64,000 bases of DNA from Candidatus Kapaibacterium sp. (GTDB taxonomy: Bacteria; Bacteroidota; Ignavibacteria; Kapaibacteriales; UBA2268). The notes beneath the pieces are model-generated. The model made no database searches and had not been told where the DNA came from. It worked only from the letters and a program-made list of their open reading frames with translations. Below are positions 50,486 to 61,777 of this stretch, one piece after another. Within the stretch, counting starts at the first letter, position 1; every line of letters begins with the position of its first letter. The position numbers and the translations under genes were made by a program. The stretch covers positions 62,001 to 126,000 of the forward strand of contig CALHGZ010000002.1 in the NCBI GenBank assembly GCA_938031175.1, in the 5' to 3' direction.

Positions 50486-50779
50486 TTCAAAATTTTATGA
50501 AATCTACTATTTTTTTGTAAAACCAGAAACTCAACATTAAAATTAACATTATCTTAACAATTATAAAATCTTATTTTCATTTGGTAATTATTTTGGTGGG
50601 TGAGAATAAATTAGTGTGTAAGAGTTGGCAGATTGACGATTGTTTTTTAAGAACGCAAATAATCAATAGATGAATTGCATTTGAACCTCCAACAGAACTG
50701 TCATAGGAAGCACTGAATTGATAGTTTCGCGCGTTGGTGCTGTTAGCGGTTCTTTGGTTATCTGTTGTCTCTTCAAGTT

Positions 50780-51580
50780 TCATTCTTTGCTAACCTTATT
50801 GATAATAGTCATTAAGTTAACCATACTTTCCTGGCTTACTTTTGTAAGTCCACGATTAGGTCTGTCAAGGTCTATGATGAGTATGAACGAAATGGTAATT
50901 ACAAGACATAAAATGATTGAGGGATATCTTGCGTATGTTGCAGCTAAACCATTTCCATATCCGAGAATACCTAATGCTAAGACAGCAAATAGAAAAAGTC
51001 CGAGTAATACAATTTCGGGAACGTGATTAGAAATAGCAATGTCTCTTTCAGTTTTAATGTCAATTAATTGATTAATGGAAGTCACAAATAAACCTGCCGG
51101 GACAGAAAGAGGGTTGTTTTCAGTAGCCACAAAAGCCTCGTCCCACATTAGTGTCTGAAGTCGTTTTGCTTCCAAATTTAGTTCATCTCTTTCTTTTAAA
51201 GGAATATTTGCTCTTGAAGTAATACTAAATTCCACATTTACATATTGTTTAAACAATTCAATCATTTTAGTTCGTTGATTTTCGGGCAATAATTTTGACC
51301 TTAAAACAGCCGTTCCAATAGCGTTAGATTCTTTAACAACCATTTGTTTTCTATTGTCAAAACGTGAAAGTGCCATAGCAAAAGTGAATCCTAAAAGAAA
51401 AGTAAATATGGTCAGAATAGCAGTTTGTATGGTGGTAATTTGAGCTTTCATGGGTTGGGTCATTTCAACTTTTGCCTTTTTCCCAATCCAATAACCTATC
51501 TCAACTGAAATAAATAGCGATACAAGAGTCACCAATGCAATTATCCATTCAGGTATGTAATATAAAAATTCTTCTGTCAT
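50780..51580 (-). CDS. Bestrophin-like/DUF4239-type membrane protein
   Basis: TIQTAILTIFTFLLGFTFAMALSRFDNRKQMVVKESNAIGTAVLRSKLLP; C-terminal TM pair and IIDLDRPNRGLTKVSQESM. Confidence 0.65.
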   Translation of the reverse strand: MTEEFLYYIPEWIIALVTLVSLFISVEIGYWIGKKAKVEMTQPMKAQITTIQTAILTIFTFLLGFTFAMALSRFDNRKQMVVKESNAIGTAVLRSKLLPENQRTKMIELFKQYVNVEFSITSRANIPLKERDELNLEAKRLQTLMWDEAFVATENNPLSVPAGLFVTSINQLIDIKTERDIAISNHVPEIVLLGLFLFAVLALGILGYGNGLAATYARYPSIILCLVITISFILIIDLDRPNRGLTKVSQESMVNLMTIINKVSKE

Positions 51581-51898
51581 CTATTGGCTCTTTCATTTTT
51601 AAATTATTGAATTGTACGTCCGTTACTCTTGCCCATAGCATAAATTTACACAATAAAATATTAACAGCAAATATAAAGGAATAAACTAATTTTTAATATA
51701 TCAAATAAATGTGGGTTGAGGTTTTGGGCTTTTGTTATATTAAACTGCTAAATTTTTTATTAATGTTGCGTAAACAAATTGGGATTTTTATCACTTAAAA
51801 CTGATTCAAGGTTGAATAATCGATTTTACTCCTTTAACAATTCTTTATAGAATATTTTAAATGCTATTTTCTTTTTGTTTTTTACATTTAAATAAAAT

Positions 51899-52924
51899 CT
51901 ATTTTATTGACATTGCAAGTTTAATGGTTAAATGAATTGGAAGTCCGGGATTTGCCAATTGATTAGTATCTCCAACAAAATATAAGTCTTTATGTGGATA
52001 ATAAAATGCAAATGAACCTGTTGAACCTGAATGTCCTAATAATTCCCCTTTACCCATAAAAAGAGTCAATATATTATTTAATGGAATTTGCATATATCCA
52101 CCTCCATAATAAATTGGGCCCATAGTAATTTGCAATTTTCTATATCTGGATAGTTTTTCAAAAATGCTTTGCGGGAAAAAATATCCTTTAAAAAATGCTT
52201 TTAAGAATATCATTAATTCACGCGCTGTTGTGATTGTGTTGCCACCACCACGCAAACTCATAATCAATTTTGGGCGGTATAAGGATTGATTTTTGTAAAA
52301 AATGTTAGGGACGAAGTCTTCCTTGACAGGCAAATATGTTTTCGTTAAACCTAATGGTTCGAAGATATAATTATTGAAGACTCTTTCTAAGGGAGTTTGT
52401 GTTATTTTTTCGATAATTTCGCCTAGCAACTGAAAATTGAGGTCAGAATAATAGGCTTTTTTCCCAAATGGTGCAAAGCGCGGTTTTAAGGTCTTTGTTA
52501 TTTTAATTAATTCATTTGTGTTTATGTGAAAGTCTTCTTTAATTGCTCGTTTAATTATACCTCCTTCTGCTTCATAGTCAGGTAAACCACTTGTTTGAAA
52601 CAGCAAATCTGAAATAGTAAGTTTGTGTGAATAATCCACTCCTTTGTATTTATGCAATCCGTTGAAAGTTTTTTTATCATAATAATCTACCACAAGATTG
52701 TCCAACGAGAGCTTTTTCTGTTCCTGCAAGATTATTATGCAGGTTGTAGTAAAAAGTTTTCCAACACTTGCCGCTTGAATAGGTGAATCAATTGTTTTTC
52801 CACCGTATTCAAAATAAACAGAAAAATCACCACTACTGTTTTCTACCAACAAAACCGCTTCGTAAATTTTCTTGGAATTAGTTAAACTTTTAAATTTTTT
52901 TCCAATTATTTCTTTGTTATCCAT
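51899..52924 (-). CDS. Serine hydrolase / beta-lactamase family (class C-like) protein
   Basis: QAASVGKLFTTTCIIILQEQKKLSLDNLV (SxxK); KAYYSDLNFQLLGEIIEKIT (YxN-like); GHSGSTGSFAFYYP. Confidence 0.85.
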   Translation of the reverse strand: MDNKEIIGKKFKSLTNSKKIYEAVLLVENSSGDFSVYFEYGGKTIDSPIQAASVGKLFTTTCIIILQEQKKLSLDNLVVDYYDKKTFNGLHKYKGVDYSHKLTISDLLFQTSGLPDYEAEGGIIKRAIKEDFHINTNELIKITKTLKPRFAPFGKKAYYSDLNFQLLGEIIEKITQTPLERVFNNYIFEPLGLTKTYLPVKEDFVPNIFYKNQSLYRPKLIMSLRGGGNTITTARELMIFLKAFFKGYFFPQSIFEKLSRYRKLQITMGPIYYGGGYMQIPLNNILTLFMGKGELLGHSGSTGSFAFYYPHKDLYFVGDTNQLANPGLPIHLTIKLAMSIK

Positions 52925-53182
52925 ATTATATCCTAATTTATTTTCTATTACATTGAGCTTTTAATCAATCCTAGTATTGCACTTTACGTTTCGCGCGTTT
53001 GTTTCCTAAGAGTTTGCTGGGCTATTTTCTTTTACCGACATGGAATTTTGAGCGTGCTATTTCGTAAGCTTCCCGGTTTTTGATATCAACCTAAATCATT
53101 ATGGCATATGAATTTGTTGTGCTGATCTTTAATCATATATTAAGTCGTCATTTAATAATGCTCTTAATGATAAAAAATTTAT

Positions 53183-54385
53183 TTAATCTTTTAAAATCTT
53201 GCCAGTACGAATCCATTTTGACTGCATATGCCATGAACCATCTGAACTCTTTTGCAATTCAGCATCCCATTGGTAGGTGGTTGGCCATTTTTTAAATACT
53301 TTGGCTACTGTAAACAAAAACCAAGTAGAAAATTTAGTTATTTTGGGATTCCAACCTTTTGATGGAACCATCCTTATATGTACGGTTCCCTTGTCAGATT
53401 GTATGGTATATTCACCGGAAATACTTCCTACTGACTCATGTCCGGAAATAGTAAACTTGCCCTTATATTTGGCGTTTGACGGAATAGTATTCAAATTTGG
53501 AAAAGAAGGGCTAAAACCTATGGTAAGTAAATGAATATTATTTTGCAAACTCATTGATTTAATAGATGCATTTTGATCAATCCATTCAATTTCGTACGTA
53601 CAGTTGTCTTTTTGAATGGTGCTCTGACCCACTATTGTTTTAAGAGCATCCAACTCTCCATTATACTCCGGATTTAAAGTTGCTATCAATGGTTTAGGGC
53701 TGTATCGAGTAAAAGTCATTTTTTGCCAGTCCATAGGAATTGGAAGGTTATCCAATTTGTGAGATTTGTCATTTATGGAAACCTTAATATTTGTATTATT
53801 TCTTCTGACGAAATAGAAATCATGCAGTAGAATCATTGGCAATGATGTCGGATTAGTTGCAGCATCTCCCATTGGTGCCAACAAACCGAATGGCTTTCTT
53901 TTACTTTTATTTTTTTCTATAATTAAAATTTCAACCTCTCTTGCCAGCATATCCTGGAATTTAAAATGAGCTTGAACACCAAAGTCATTCACTTCATAAA
54001 ATGCTATTTCCATATCGACTGGTATCATTTTGTTTAAACCTGCTCCGGCAATGCTGTATTTTAAGGAATCCAGTTTCAGAGATTTTTGATGGTAAACATC
54101 AATCTTTTTATCTGTTCTCCATCCAATGATCAAATATCCGGTACCATTTATGGTGTCATCAAATACCTGAGGTTCAAAACCAAGGTAAAGCGAGTCAGGA
54201 TCTTTTTCAAAATTGATCAGAAGCAGTTTTTCCATTGGGTCGATCTCTATCGAAAATGGAAATATTATTTTGATAGAGTGATTATTTACAATCATATCTT
54301 GAGCGTATGAATTATTCATTATTACAAGCATTAAATTTAGCACCATTACTATGGTTCTGATTCTGCATAACTTCTTTTTTGTCAT
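53183..54385 (-). CDS. Hypothetical secreted protein
   Basis: N-terminal signal-like hydrophobic segment; long ORF; no recognised family. Confidence 0.55.
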   Translation of the reverse strand: MTKKKLCRIRTIVMVLNLMLVIMNNSYAQDMIVNNHSIKIIFPFSIEIDPMEKLLLINFEKDPDSLYLGFEPQVFDDTINGTGYLIIGWRTDKKIDVYHQKSLKLDSLKYSIAGAGLNKMIPVDMEIAFYEVNDFGVQAHFKFQDMLAREVEILIIEKNKSKRKPFGLLAPMGDAATNPTSLPMILLHDFYFVRRNNTNIKVSINDKSHKLDNLPIPMDWQKMTFTRYSPKPLIATLNPEYNGELDALKTIVGQSTIQKDNCTYEIEWIDQNASIKSMSLQNNIHLLTIGFSPSFPNLNTIPSNAKYKGKFTISGHESVGSISGEYTIQSDKGTVHIRMVPSKGWNPKITKFSTWFLFTVAKVFKKWPTTYQWDAELQKSSDGSWHMQSKWIRTGKILKD

Positions 54386-54630
54386 CTAAATTTATATGTT
54401 TTATCTAATTAATCGAGTTATTTCACAAATGAATTACAACAAGCTGTCTTCTATTCTGCATTTCGCCCAATGGCTTGCTGCTATACTCTGTTTTAATGAT
54501 TATAACTGTTGTAAGGTGATGTTTTGCTTTTTTCCCCTGAATTAATTTTAGAAAAAATTTTAATTTTTTCGTCAAAGTGTCCGCTGAAGCGATAAGTGAA
54601 TCCACAAGCGAGGTGGTTAATTCAATCAGG

Positions 54631-54704
54631 TGGGCCCTGAGGGACTTGAACCCCCAACCTACGGATTATGAGTCCGCCGCTCTGACCAGTTGAGCTAAGG
54701 GCCC
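54631..54704 (-). tRNA. tRNA with CAU anticodon, probably tRNA-Ile2 (lysidine-dependent) rather than tRNA-Met
   Basis: GGGCCCT TA GCTC AACTGGTCA GAGC G GCGGA CTCATAA TCCGT AGGTT GGGGG TTCAAGT CCCTC AGGGCCC A folds as a 74-nt cloverleaf; acceptor/D-arm resembles known Ile2 tRNAs (GGCCCCTTAGCTCA); no encoded CCA. Confidence 0.9.
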
Positions 54705-54879
54705 TAAACTTTGGTATTTCAAAAATATATTCCTAAGCAAAAATCAGATTTTAGAGAATTACAATTTAATAAAATTTTTATTTTTTTCAAAAAATTTTAA
54801 AATTTGTACTATATTAGAGGTTATGAACTTATTTTTATTAACTTGTATCCTCTTTTTTAATGAAAAGTGAATTTATTTT

Positions 54880-55674
54880 ATGGGAAATGAACTTCAAAAA
54901 GATATCGAACAACCTAAAGGCAAACTTTACATAGTATCAACTCCAATTGGCAATATGGAGGATATAACGCTAAGGGCAATTAGAGTGTTGAAAAAGTGTG
55001 ATCTTGTTATATGTGAAGAGATTAAAGATGGAGCCTATTTATTAAAGAAATTGAATATATCAAAAAAATTAGATACTCTTAATGAACAAAATGAAGACAG
55101 CAAAACTCAATACTTCTTGGAACAATTACTTAAAGGCAGACATTTAGCCCTAATATCAGATGGCGGTACACCAGTATTTGCCGACCCTGGCTTTAAACTT
55201 CTTCAATCAGCTTTGTATCACAAAATAGATATAGAAGTAGTTCCTGGTCCAACAAGCATTATGACAGCTTTGGTGCGAAGCGGATTTGATCTTTCCCAAT
55301 TTTTATATGCTGGTTTTTTAAGTAGATTAAAAGATGAGAGAATATTACAATTGAAACATTTAGCTGAAGAAGCTCGTACGGTTGTAATACTTGAAACACC
55401 TTACCGCCTGTTAGCTATTTTGGAAGCTGCTGCTAAGGTGATGCCTAACCGTAATGCATATATTGGTATGAATTTAACAACTCAATACGAGACTCATCAC
55501 TATGGTACTTTCAAGGAATTATATGATAAATTTAATGGCAAAAGAATTAAAGGTGAGTTCGTCATTTGTTTCGAAGGTAAAAGTTATTCTGATTCGGTGA
55601 GTAGGATGAAAACTAACAAAAGAGAGAGTATCAAAAAAAACAAGTCTATTAATTTTAAAAAGAGAAGAAGATGA
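54880..55674 (+). CDS. rsmI: 16S rRNA (cytidine-2'-O)-methyltransferase RsmI
   Basis: GKLYIVSTPIGNMEDITLRAIRVLKKCDLVICEE; ALISDGGTPVFADPGFKLL; VVPGPTSIMTALVRSGF. Confidence 0.92.
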   Translation: MGNELQKDIEQPKGKLYIVSTPIGNMEDITLRAIRVLKKCDLVICEEIKDGAYLLKKLNISKKLDTLNEQNEDSKTQYFLEQLLKGRHLALISDGGTPVFADPGFKLLQSALYHKIDIEVVPGPTSIMTALVRSGFDLSQFLYAGFLSRLKDERILQLKHLAEEARTVVILETPYRLLAILEAAAKVMPNRNAYIGMNLTTQYETHHYGTFKELYDKFNGKRIKGEFVICFEGKSYSDSVSRMKTNKRESIKKNKSINFKKRRR

Positions 55675-57305
55675 AACCTGATTTAATTATTGAAGGTAAT
55701 TTAGTTGATATTTTTTCAAGAGTAATTTATCCTGCATCGCTTGAGATAATTAATGGAATTATATATAAAATTGACAGATTAAGAAAAAGTCAATCAGATT
55801 TTTTTATTCTTCCACCTTTTGTTGATAGTCATATCCATATCGAAAGTTCATTATTGGTTCCATCGGAATTTTCACGAGTTGTTACATCTTTCGGTACAGT
55901 TGCAACAGTTTCCGATCCACATGAAATTGCAAATGTTTTAGGGATTGATGGCGTTCTATTTATGATTAAAAATGGAAAACAAAGCCCTTTTAAATTCTAT
56001 TTCGGAGCGCCTTCTTGTGTACCAGCAATAGATTTTGAGAATTCGGGTGCTAAATTATCTCCTATGGAAATCGAATTATTGCTTAAACAACCTGAAATTC
56101 ATTATTTAAGTGAAATGATGAATTTTCCTGGAGTAATAAATCAATCGCCTGAAGTTATTGAAAAGCTCAGCTTAGCTCAAAAGTATTGCAAACCTGTTGA
56201 TGGTCATTCACCAGGACTAAGAGGTACAGATCTTTTAAAATACATAAGTGCCGGTATTACAACTGATCATGAAACTTTGACTCTCGAGGAAGCAGTAGAA
56301 AAGATCCATTATGGAATGAAAATATTAATTCGTGAAGGTTCTGCTGCTAAAAACTTTGAGGAATTGCATCCGTTAATAAAAATGTTCCCAGATACTGTTA
56401 TGTTTTGCAGTGATGACAAACATCCCGATGATTTAATTGAATCTCATATAAATGAATTAGTTAAACGCTCATTAAATTTGGGATATGACCTATTTGATGT
56501 TCTACAAATCGCATCTTTAAATCCTATTAAGCATTATAATCTTGATGTAGGATTGTTAAGAGTAGGTGATGATGCTGACTTCATAATTATTGATAATTTA
56601 AATGATTTCAATATTTTGAAAACTTACATCCAAGGAAATCTTGTTGCTGAAAATGGGAAATCTCTAATCCCTAAAACAAATTCCGAAAAACCCAATAAAT
56701 TTAATTGTTCTTATAAAAATCCTGATGATTTCAAGGTAGAACGAAAAGGGAATAAGATTTTGGTAATTAAAGCCATAGATGGAGAGCTTTTCACTGATAT
56801 GGAATTTTTTGAAATTAATTCGAATAATAAATATATTGATTGCGATATAGAAGCAGATATATTAAAATTAGTTGTTGTAAATAGGTACATTGATTCAAAT
56901 CCATCTGTAGCTTTTATCAAGAATTTTGGATTAAAACAGGGAGCAATTGCTTCGAGCGTTAGTCATGATTCGCATAACATTATTGCAGTAGGCACAAATG
57001 ATAAAGACTTGTCCGAAGCTATCAACATTATCGTTGAAAACAAAGGCGGTCTAGCGGTCACATTTGGTAACTATCGTGAGATTTTGCCATTACCAATTGC
57101 TGGAATTATGACTGATGAAGATGCCTATTATATAGCTGAGAGATACAAACTATTACAAAATAAAGCAAAAAAACTTGGTTCACATTTGAAATCCCCCTTT
57201 ATGACGCTCTCTTTTATGGCATTGCCAGTGATACCTAAGCTGAAATTAACAGATAAAGGTTTATTTGATGTTTCTAAATTTGAATTCACTGAACTACAAT
57301 TTTAA
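55671..57305 (+). CDS. ade: Adenine deaminase
   Basis: [81 protein letters not shown]; 4-nt overlap with rsmI. Confidence 0.93.
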   Translation: MKPDLIIEGNLVDIFSRVIYPASLEIINGIIYKIDRLRKSQSDFFILPPFVDSHIHIESSLLVPSEFSRVVTSFGTVATVSDPHEIANVLGIDGVLFMIKNGKQSPFKFYFGAPSCVPAIDFENSGAKLSPMEIELLLKQPEIHYLSEMMNFPGVINQSPEVIEKLSLAQKYCKPVDGHSPGLRGTDLLKYISAGITTDHETLTLEEAVEKIHYGMKILIREGSAAKNFEELHPLIKMFPDTVMFCSDDKHPDDLIESHINELVKRSLNLGYDLFDVLQIASLNPIKHYNLDVGLLRVGDDADFIIIDNLNDFNILKTYIQGNLVAENGKSLIPKTNSEKPNKFNCSYKNPDDFKVERKGNKILVIKAIDGELFTDMEFFEINSNNKYIDCDIEADILKLVVVNRYIDSNPSVAFIKNFGLKQGAIASSVSHDSHNIIAVGTNDKDLSEAINIIVENKGGLAVTFGNYREILPLPIAGIMTDEDAYYIAERYKLLQNKAKKLGSHLKSPFMTLSFMALPVIPKLKLTDKGLFDVSKFEFTELQF

Positions 57306-57322
57306 TTCATTTGGCATTAGAT

Positions 57323-57766
57323 ATGAAAATCAAAATTACTACTTTAAAAAAGAGGGATAAAAGCCTACCATTGCCAAGTTATGCAACTAAAGGTTCTGCG
57401 GGTATGGATATTTATGCTTCATTAGAGGAACCGGTTTATATCGAACCTGGCGGTATAGCGCTTATTCCAACTGGTATTGCATTAGCACTTGAACCGGGTT
57501 TTGAGTGTCAGGTGCGTTCCAGAAGTGGGCTTGCTTTAAAATATGGTATTTTCGCTTTAAACTCTCCGGGTACAATAGATTCTGATTATCGAGGTGAGAT
57601 AAATATAATTTTAGCGAATTTCGGTAAACAAACATTTAAAGTTTCAAATGGTGATCGAATTGCTCAACTTGTTGTTGCCCGCTACGAAAAAGCTGAATGG
57701 GAACTTGTAGATGAACTGCCAAAATCAGAACGCGGTGCTGGTGGTTTCGGAAGTACAGGAATTTAA
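57323..57766 (+). CDS. dut: dUTP diphosphatase
   Basis: [61 protein letters not shown]-term [13 protein letters not shown] 57323 within ORF 57311..57766. Confidence 0.96.
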   Translation: MKIKITTLKKRDKSLPLPSYATKGSAGMDIYASLEEPVYIEPGGIALIPTGIALALEPGFECQVRSRSGLALKYGIFALNSPGTIDSDYRGEINIILANFGKQTFKVSNGDRIAQLVVARYEKAEWELVDELPKSERGAGGFGSTGI

Positions 57767-59100
57767 CCTTCTAAGACTTCGCCGAATAAGGTTGCTGAGG
57801 TGCACCGATTTATTTTGACTTTAATTAAATCGCCCATTTTATGAGTTAGATTGTGATTTGGGAAAATGGTTACTTTATTTGTATCGGTTCTGCCTTGCCA
57901 TTCATATTTATTCTTTTTACTCGGTCCTTCGACGATAATAGTATGAGTTTTACCTATTTCGCTTTGGTTTTTTTCGGCGGAAATCGAATTTTGTAAGTTT
58001 ATAATTTCATTCAATCGCCTGATTTTTACGTCATCCGGAACATCATCATCAAATTCGTATGCTTTTGTACCTTCTCGAGGAGAATACTTGAACATAAAGG
58101 CACCGTCATATTGAACTTGACGTAATAAATCAAGAGTCATCTGGTGATCCTCTTCGGTTTCAGTAGGAAAACCGGCAATGATGTCAGTTGATAAGCTACA
58201 ATCAGGCATTAAGTCCTTGATTTTCTTAATACGTCCCAGATAATGCTCGACTGAATATACTCTGTGCATTTTCTTTAGGATACGATTAGAACCAGATTGG
58301 ACGGGTAAGTGGACGTGTTTACAAATATTATTGTATTTAGCCATCATTTCTATTAACTTGTCGCTCATATCTTTAGGATGTGAAGTCATATATCTTATAC
58401 GCATCATTGGAAATTCTTTTGCACATTCTTCAAGTAAATCAGCAAAATCCTGTTTTGTTTGAGGGTCTTTGAAGCTATTTACATTTTGACCAAGTAATGT
58501 TATTTCTTTTATATTTTGTTTATTCAATGCACGGATTTCCATTAAAATAGATTCAATTGTTCTTGAACGTTCTCTGCCACGAGTGTATGGAACAACACAA
58601 TAAGAACAGAAATTATTGCAACCCCGCATAATTGAAATCCAGGCGCTGATTCCCTCAGTTCTAAGTGGGGTTATATCTTCATAGGTTTCCACTTTGCTAA
58701 GCTCTACAGCAATACCTTTTATTCCGTTTTTTGCATCATTTAGTAATTGAGGAAGACTTCTATATTGATCTGGACCGACAACGAGACTTACAATTTCTTT
58801 GTTTTCGATTAATTGCATTTGCAATCGTTCTGCCATGCATCCGAGCACACCGACAACGAGTTTATTGTTCTTTTTTTGGTATTGCTTAAGGTGTATAAGC
58901 CTTTTATTGATTGTTTGTTCGGCATTGTCTCTTACAGAGCAGGTATTCAAGAGAATGACATCTGCATGAGCTGGGTCATTTGTGAGTCCATAGCCAGCTG
59001 AATTAAGCACAGATGCCACAATCTCACTATCGCTTAAATTCATTTGACAGCCGTAGGTTTCAATGTAGACTTTTGATTTATTCATTGATTTTGTTAGCAA
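57763..59100 (-). CDS. miaB: tRNA-2-methylthio-N6-dimethylallyladenosine synthase
   Basis: [19 protein letters not shown]; radical [51 protein letters not shown]-like C-term; alternative ATG at 59085. Confidence 0.95.
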   Translation of the reverse strand: MLTKSMNKSKVYIETYGCQMNLSDSEIVASVLNSAGYGLTNDPAHADVILLNTCSVRDNAEQTINKRLIHLKQYQKKNNKLVVGVLGCMAERLQMQLIENKEIVSLVVGPDQYRSLPQLLNDAKNGIKGIAVELSKVETYEDITPLRTEGISAWISIMRGCNNFCSYCVVPYTRGRERSRTIESILMEIRALNKQNIKEITLLGQNVNSFKDPQTKQDFADLLEECAKEFPMMRIRYMTSHPKDMSDKLIEMMAKYNNICKHVHLPVQSGSNRILKKMHRVYSVEHYLGRIKKIKDLMPDCSLSTDIIAGFPTETEEDHQMTLDLLRQVQYDGAFMFKYSPREGTKAYEFDDDVPDDVKIRRLNEIINLQNSISAEKNQSEIGKTHTIIVEGPSKKNKYEWQGRTDTNKVTIFPNHNLTHKMGDLIKVKINRCTSATLFGEVLEG

Positions 59101-59157
59101 ATTTTATATCCTTATTAATAATTTAGTTTTGTCTAAAATTCTAAAATAATAATTTTT

Positions 59158-60333
59158 TCAAGGCAAAGCAAGAACCCCAAGAATACATTCACGCGAAGCA
59201 CCAGTTACAGAAGTTATATTGGCAGGTATTTCCAGAATTCTCAGGCAGGCAAGATAGGCAAAGCATATAGCTTCCTTTGCTTTGCTGGGTATGCCTAAAT
59301 CATCACTTTTTATAATCAATGCCTCTGGTAAATTTTTTTTCAGTAACGATATTAGAAAACTATTCAAAGCACCCCCACCTGAGACAATAATTCTTGAAGT
59401 TGGGTTGCAAAATTTTCGAATGTTATATGCAATACTCCAAGCTGTATAATATGTGAAAGTGTGTATTATATCGTTAGGAGGGTATATGTCTTTTATATCT
59501 TTTAATAAATCGTTGTATAGCTCTTTGTTAAATAATTCCCGCCCTGTTGATTTAGGTGGTTTATAGTAAATGAAATTAATTTTTTTGAGTTTATCAAATA
59601 AATCGTAAATAAGTTTACCTTCAATAGCGAATAAACCGTTTTCATCATAAGGTTTATCGAATAGATCATTAGCTGCGAGGTCAATAAATATGTTGCCAAC
59701 TCCTGTATCGAATGAAATTACATCATTTTTTTTACATTGTCTAGGTATATAGGTAAGATTGGCAATTCCACCAATATTAAGAGCTATAGTGTCATATTCA
59801 TTTGAAGCAAGAAAAGAGTAATCGAATATAGGAACAAGTGGAGCTCCTTGACCACCTACAGCTATGTCATTCGATCGAAAATCACCGATGACCGGTACAT
59901 TTAGAATTGCAGCAAGTGTTGAAATTGATCCTATTTGATATGTTGAGGCTATTTTATGACCAAATAAATCTTTCCCATTCGGATTATGCCATACTGTTTG
60001 ACCGTGAATGCCGATAGCATCGAGTTTAGATAATGGCATCTGAACTTTTTTTAATAAGCAGTTTATTGAATCAGCATATAGATGGGAAAGCAAAACATTT
60101 ATGTCTGATATTAAGCTTATTGGAACAGGTTCCTGAATAATTTGCTTAACAGTATTCTTAGTTGTAACATTAAATTCGGTCAATTCCCAATCGATTATTT
60201 CAAATTGAATTACACTATCGTTATTTTTATAAAATTTAACCAATGCACAATCAATACCATCAAGCGAAGTGCCTGTCATCACTCCGCAGATCAATCTGGG
60301 GGTATCCAGCCAGCTATATCGGTTTTTTATCAT
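59158..60333 (-). CDS. anmK: Anhydro-N-acetylmuramic acid kinase
   Basis: GVMTGTSLDGIDCALV; DAIGIHGQTVWHNP; PVIGDFRSNDIAVGGQGAPLVPIFDY; LNIGGIANLTYI. Confidence 0.94.
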   Translation of the reverse strand: MIKNRYSWLDTPRLICGVMTGTSLDGIDCALVKFYKNNDSVIQFEIIDWELTEFNVTTKNTVKQIIQEPVPISLISDINVLLSHLYADSINCLLKKVQMPLSKLDAIGIHGQTVWHNPNGKDLFGHKIASTYQIGSISTLAAILNVPVIGDFRSNDIAVGGQGAPLVPIFDYSFLASNEYDTIALNIGGIANLTYIPRQCKKNDVISFDTGVGNIFIDLAANDLFDKPYDENGLFAIEGKLIYDLFDKLKKINFIYYKPPKSTGRELFNKELYNDLLKDIKDIYPPNDIIHTFTYYTAWSIAYNIRKFCNPTSRIIVSGGGALNSFLISLLKKNLPEALIIKSDDLGIPSKAKEAICFAYLACLRILEIPANITSVTGASRECILGVLALP

Positions 60334-60400
60334 ATAAATAAATTACCGCTAAAGTCATTATTAATGACCTAAAATCAAAATGATTTTGGTAATTTTTAAT

Positions 60401-61588
60401 TTAAACCAAAGTTAGAATCGGAATTATTTTCTTTTGTATATCTCCGGCAACTGAGACAGTTAAATCGTTATTGATAATGACATCAATTTCACTACGGAAT
60501 CCAATTTTTTCATCAGGTATATATATACCGGGTTCAATTGAAAAACACGAACCGGGAATTATTTTTCTTTCATCTTTAGTTTCTAAATTATCAATATGGG
60601 CACCATTACCGTGAACTTCTTCGCCGATATTATGTCCGGTACGATGAATGAAGTTTTTAGCATAACCGGCATCAGAAATTATTTTACGAACCGCATCATC
60701 AATTTCCCAGCCATAAAGCGTTTGCTTATTAGCAAATCTTTCCTTAACTAAATTCAATCCTGTATCACGAGCATTAATGACGATTTGAAAAATTTGTTCT
60801 AATCTATCTGGAACCTGATTTCCGATAAATCCCATCCAAGTAATGTCGTAGTATATGCTACCTGGTTTATTTAATTTAGCCCATAAATCAAAAAGCACAA
60901 GATCACCTTCTTTCATAAAGAAGCTATTTTCTTTATTTGGTTCAAAGTGTGGATCGGCAGCGTGTTCATTTATTGCCACAATTGGTCCGTCTTCCCAAAA
61001 TAGACCGTTCAATTCCATTAATTCTTTCATATAGCATTGAATTTCGAATTCGGTTGGGTTTTGTCCTTCTTTAATTCTTTTGGCAATTTCTGTAAAGGCT
61101 GAATCTTTAACCATTTGCAAAATTTTGCCAGCTTCGATATGGCTTTGTATATCTTCGTCGGTAAGGTGTGATTCAAATTTGCTAACTAAATCTGCACTGG
61201 AAACGACTTCAATGCCGAAACTACGTACTAACTCAATAGTGCCACCATCAACTACAGAAACATATGGAATAGCGTTCATTGGTGAGTATTGCATGGCTAC
61301 TTTTTTTGAAGCGCTTAGGATATTTTTTAGTAATTCATGTTGCTGTTGCCATGGTAAATAAATAAATTTTTGTCCCGGCAGATGGTCCAAGCTCCAAGGT
61401 TCTATTGCATGCACAAGCTTTTTGGGTTCGCCTGTTGCTGGTATGTAGTAATACCAACGACGTGAACGAAGCCTTGAATCTATTTTCAGCACTCTAGCAG
61501 CAATTTGATCCCGTGAATGAAAATCATAAAATAACCAACCATCTAATTGACTCTCTTGTAATGCTTCCTGAATAGAATTTAAATCCAT
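60401..61588 (-). CDS. M24-family Xaa-Pro aminopeptidase-like metallopeptidase
   Basis: VLFDLWAKLNKPGSIYYDITWMGFIG; FIHRTGHNIGEEVHGNGAHID; CFSIEPGIYIP; GFRSEIDVIIN. Confidence 0.88.
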   Translation of the reverse strand: MDLNSIQEALQESQLDGWLFYDFHSRDQIAARVLKIDSRLRSRRWYYYIPATGEPKKLVHAIEPWSLDHLPGQKFIYLPWQQQHELLKNILSASKKVAMQYSPMNAIPYVSVVDGGTIELVRSFGIEVVSSADLVSKFESHLTDEDIQSHIEAGKILQMVKDSAFTEIAKRIKEGQNPTEFEIQCYMKELMELNGLFWEDGPIVAINEHAADPHFEPNKENSFFMKEGDLVLFDLWAKLNKPGSIYYDITWMGFIGNQVPDRLEQIFQIVINARDTGLNLVKERFANKQTLYGWEIDDAVRKIISDAGYAKNFIHRTGHNIGEEVHGNGAHIDNLETKDERKIIPGSCFSIEPGIYIPDEKIGFRSEIDVIINNDLTVSVAGDIQKKIIPILTLV

Positions 61589-61777
61589 TATGACACTCCT
61601 CGTTAAGTTGAAAAATATTTTGAAATTAAAGTTAAAAAAATATGTTTAAATAATAAAGAGTTTTTGCAACTTGATAGGTATTGTTTGGTATTGATTTGAT
61701 ATTTTACGGAAATACTAATTATGTTGGAATTGATAAAGAAAATTAGCAAATTTGTTAAAAATAATATGGGGTTGAAT

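Noticed and set aside
50577-50783. 68-aa minus ORF after the DUF4239-like gene
   Set aside because: Spacer sequence with low-complexity translation and no recognisable domain; overlaps an antisense ORF equally lacking support.
54423-54605. 60-aa minus ORF next to the tRNA
   Set aside because: Short, no family features, lies in presumed spacer sequence.
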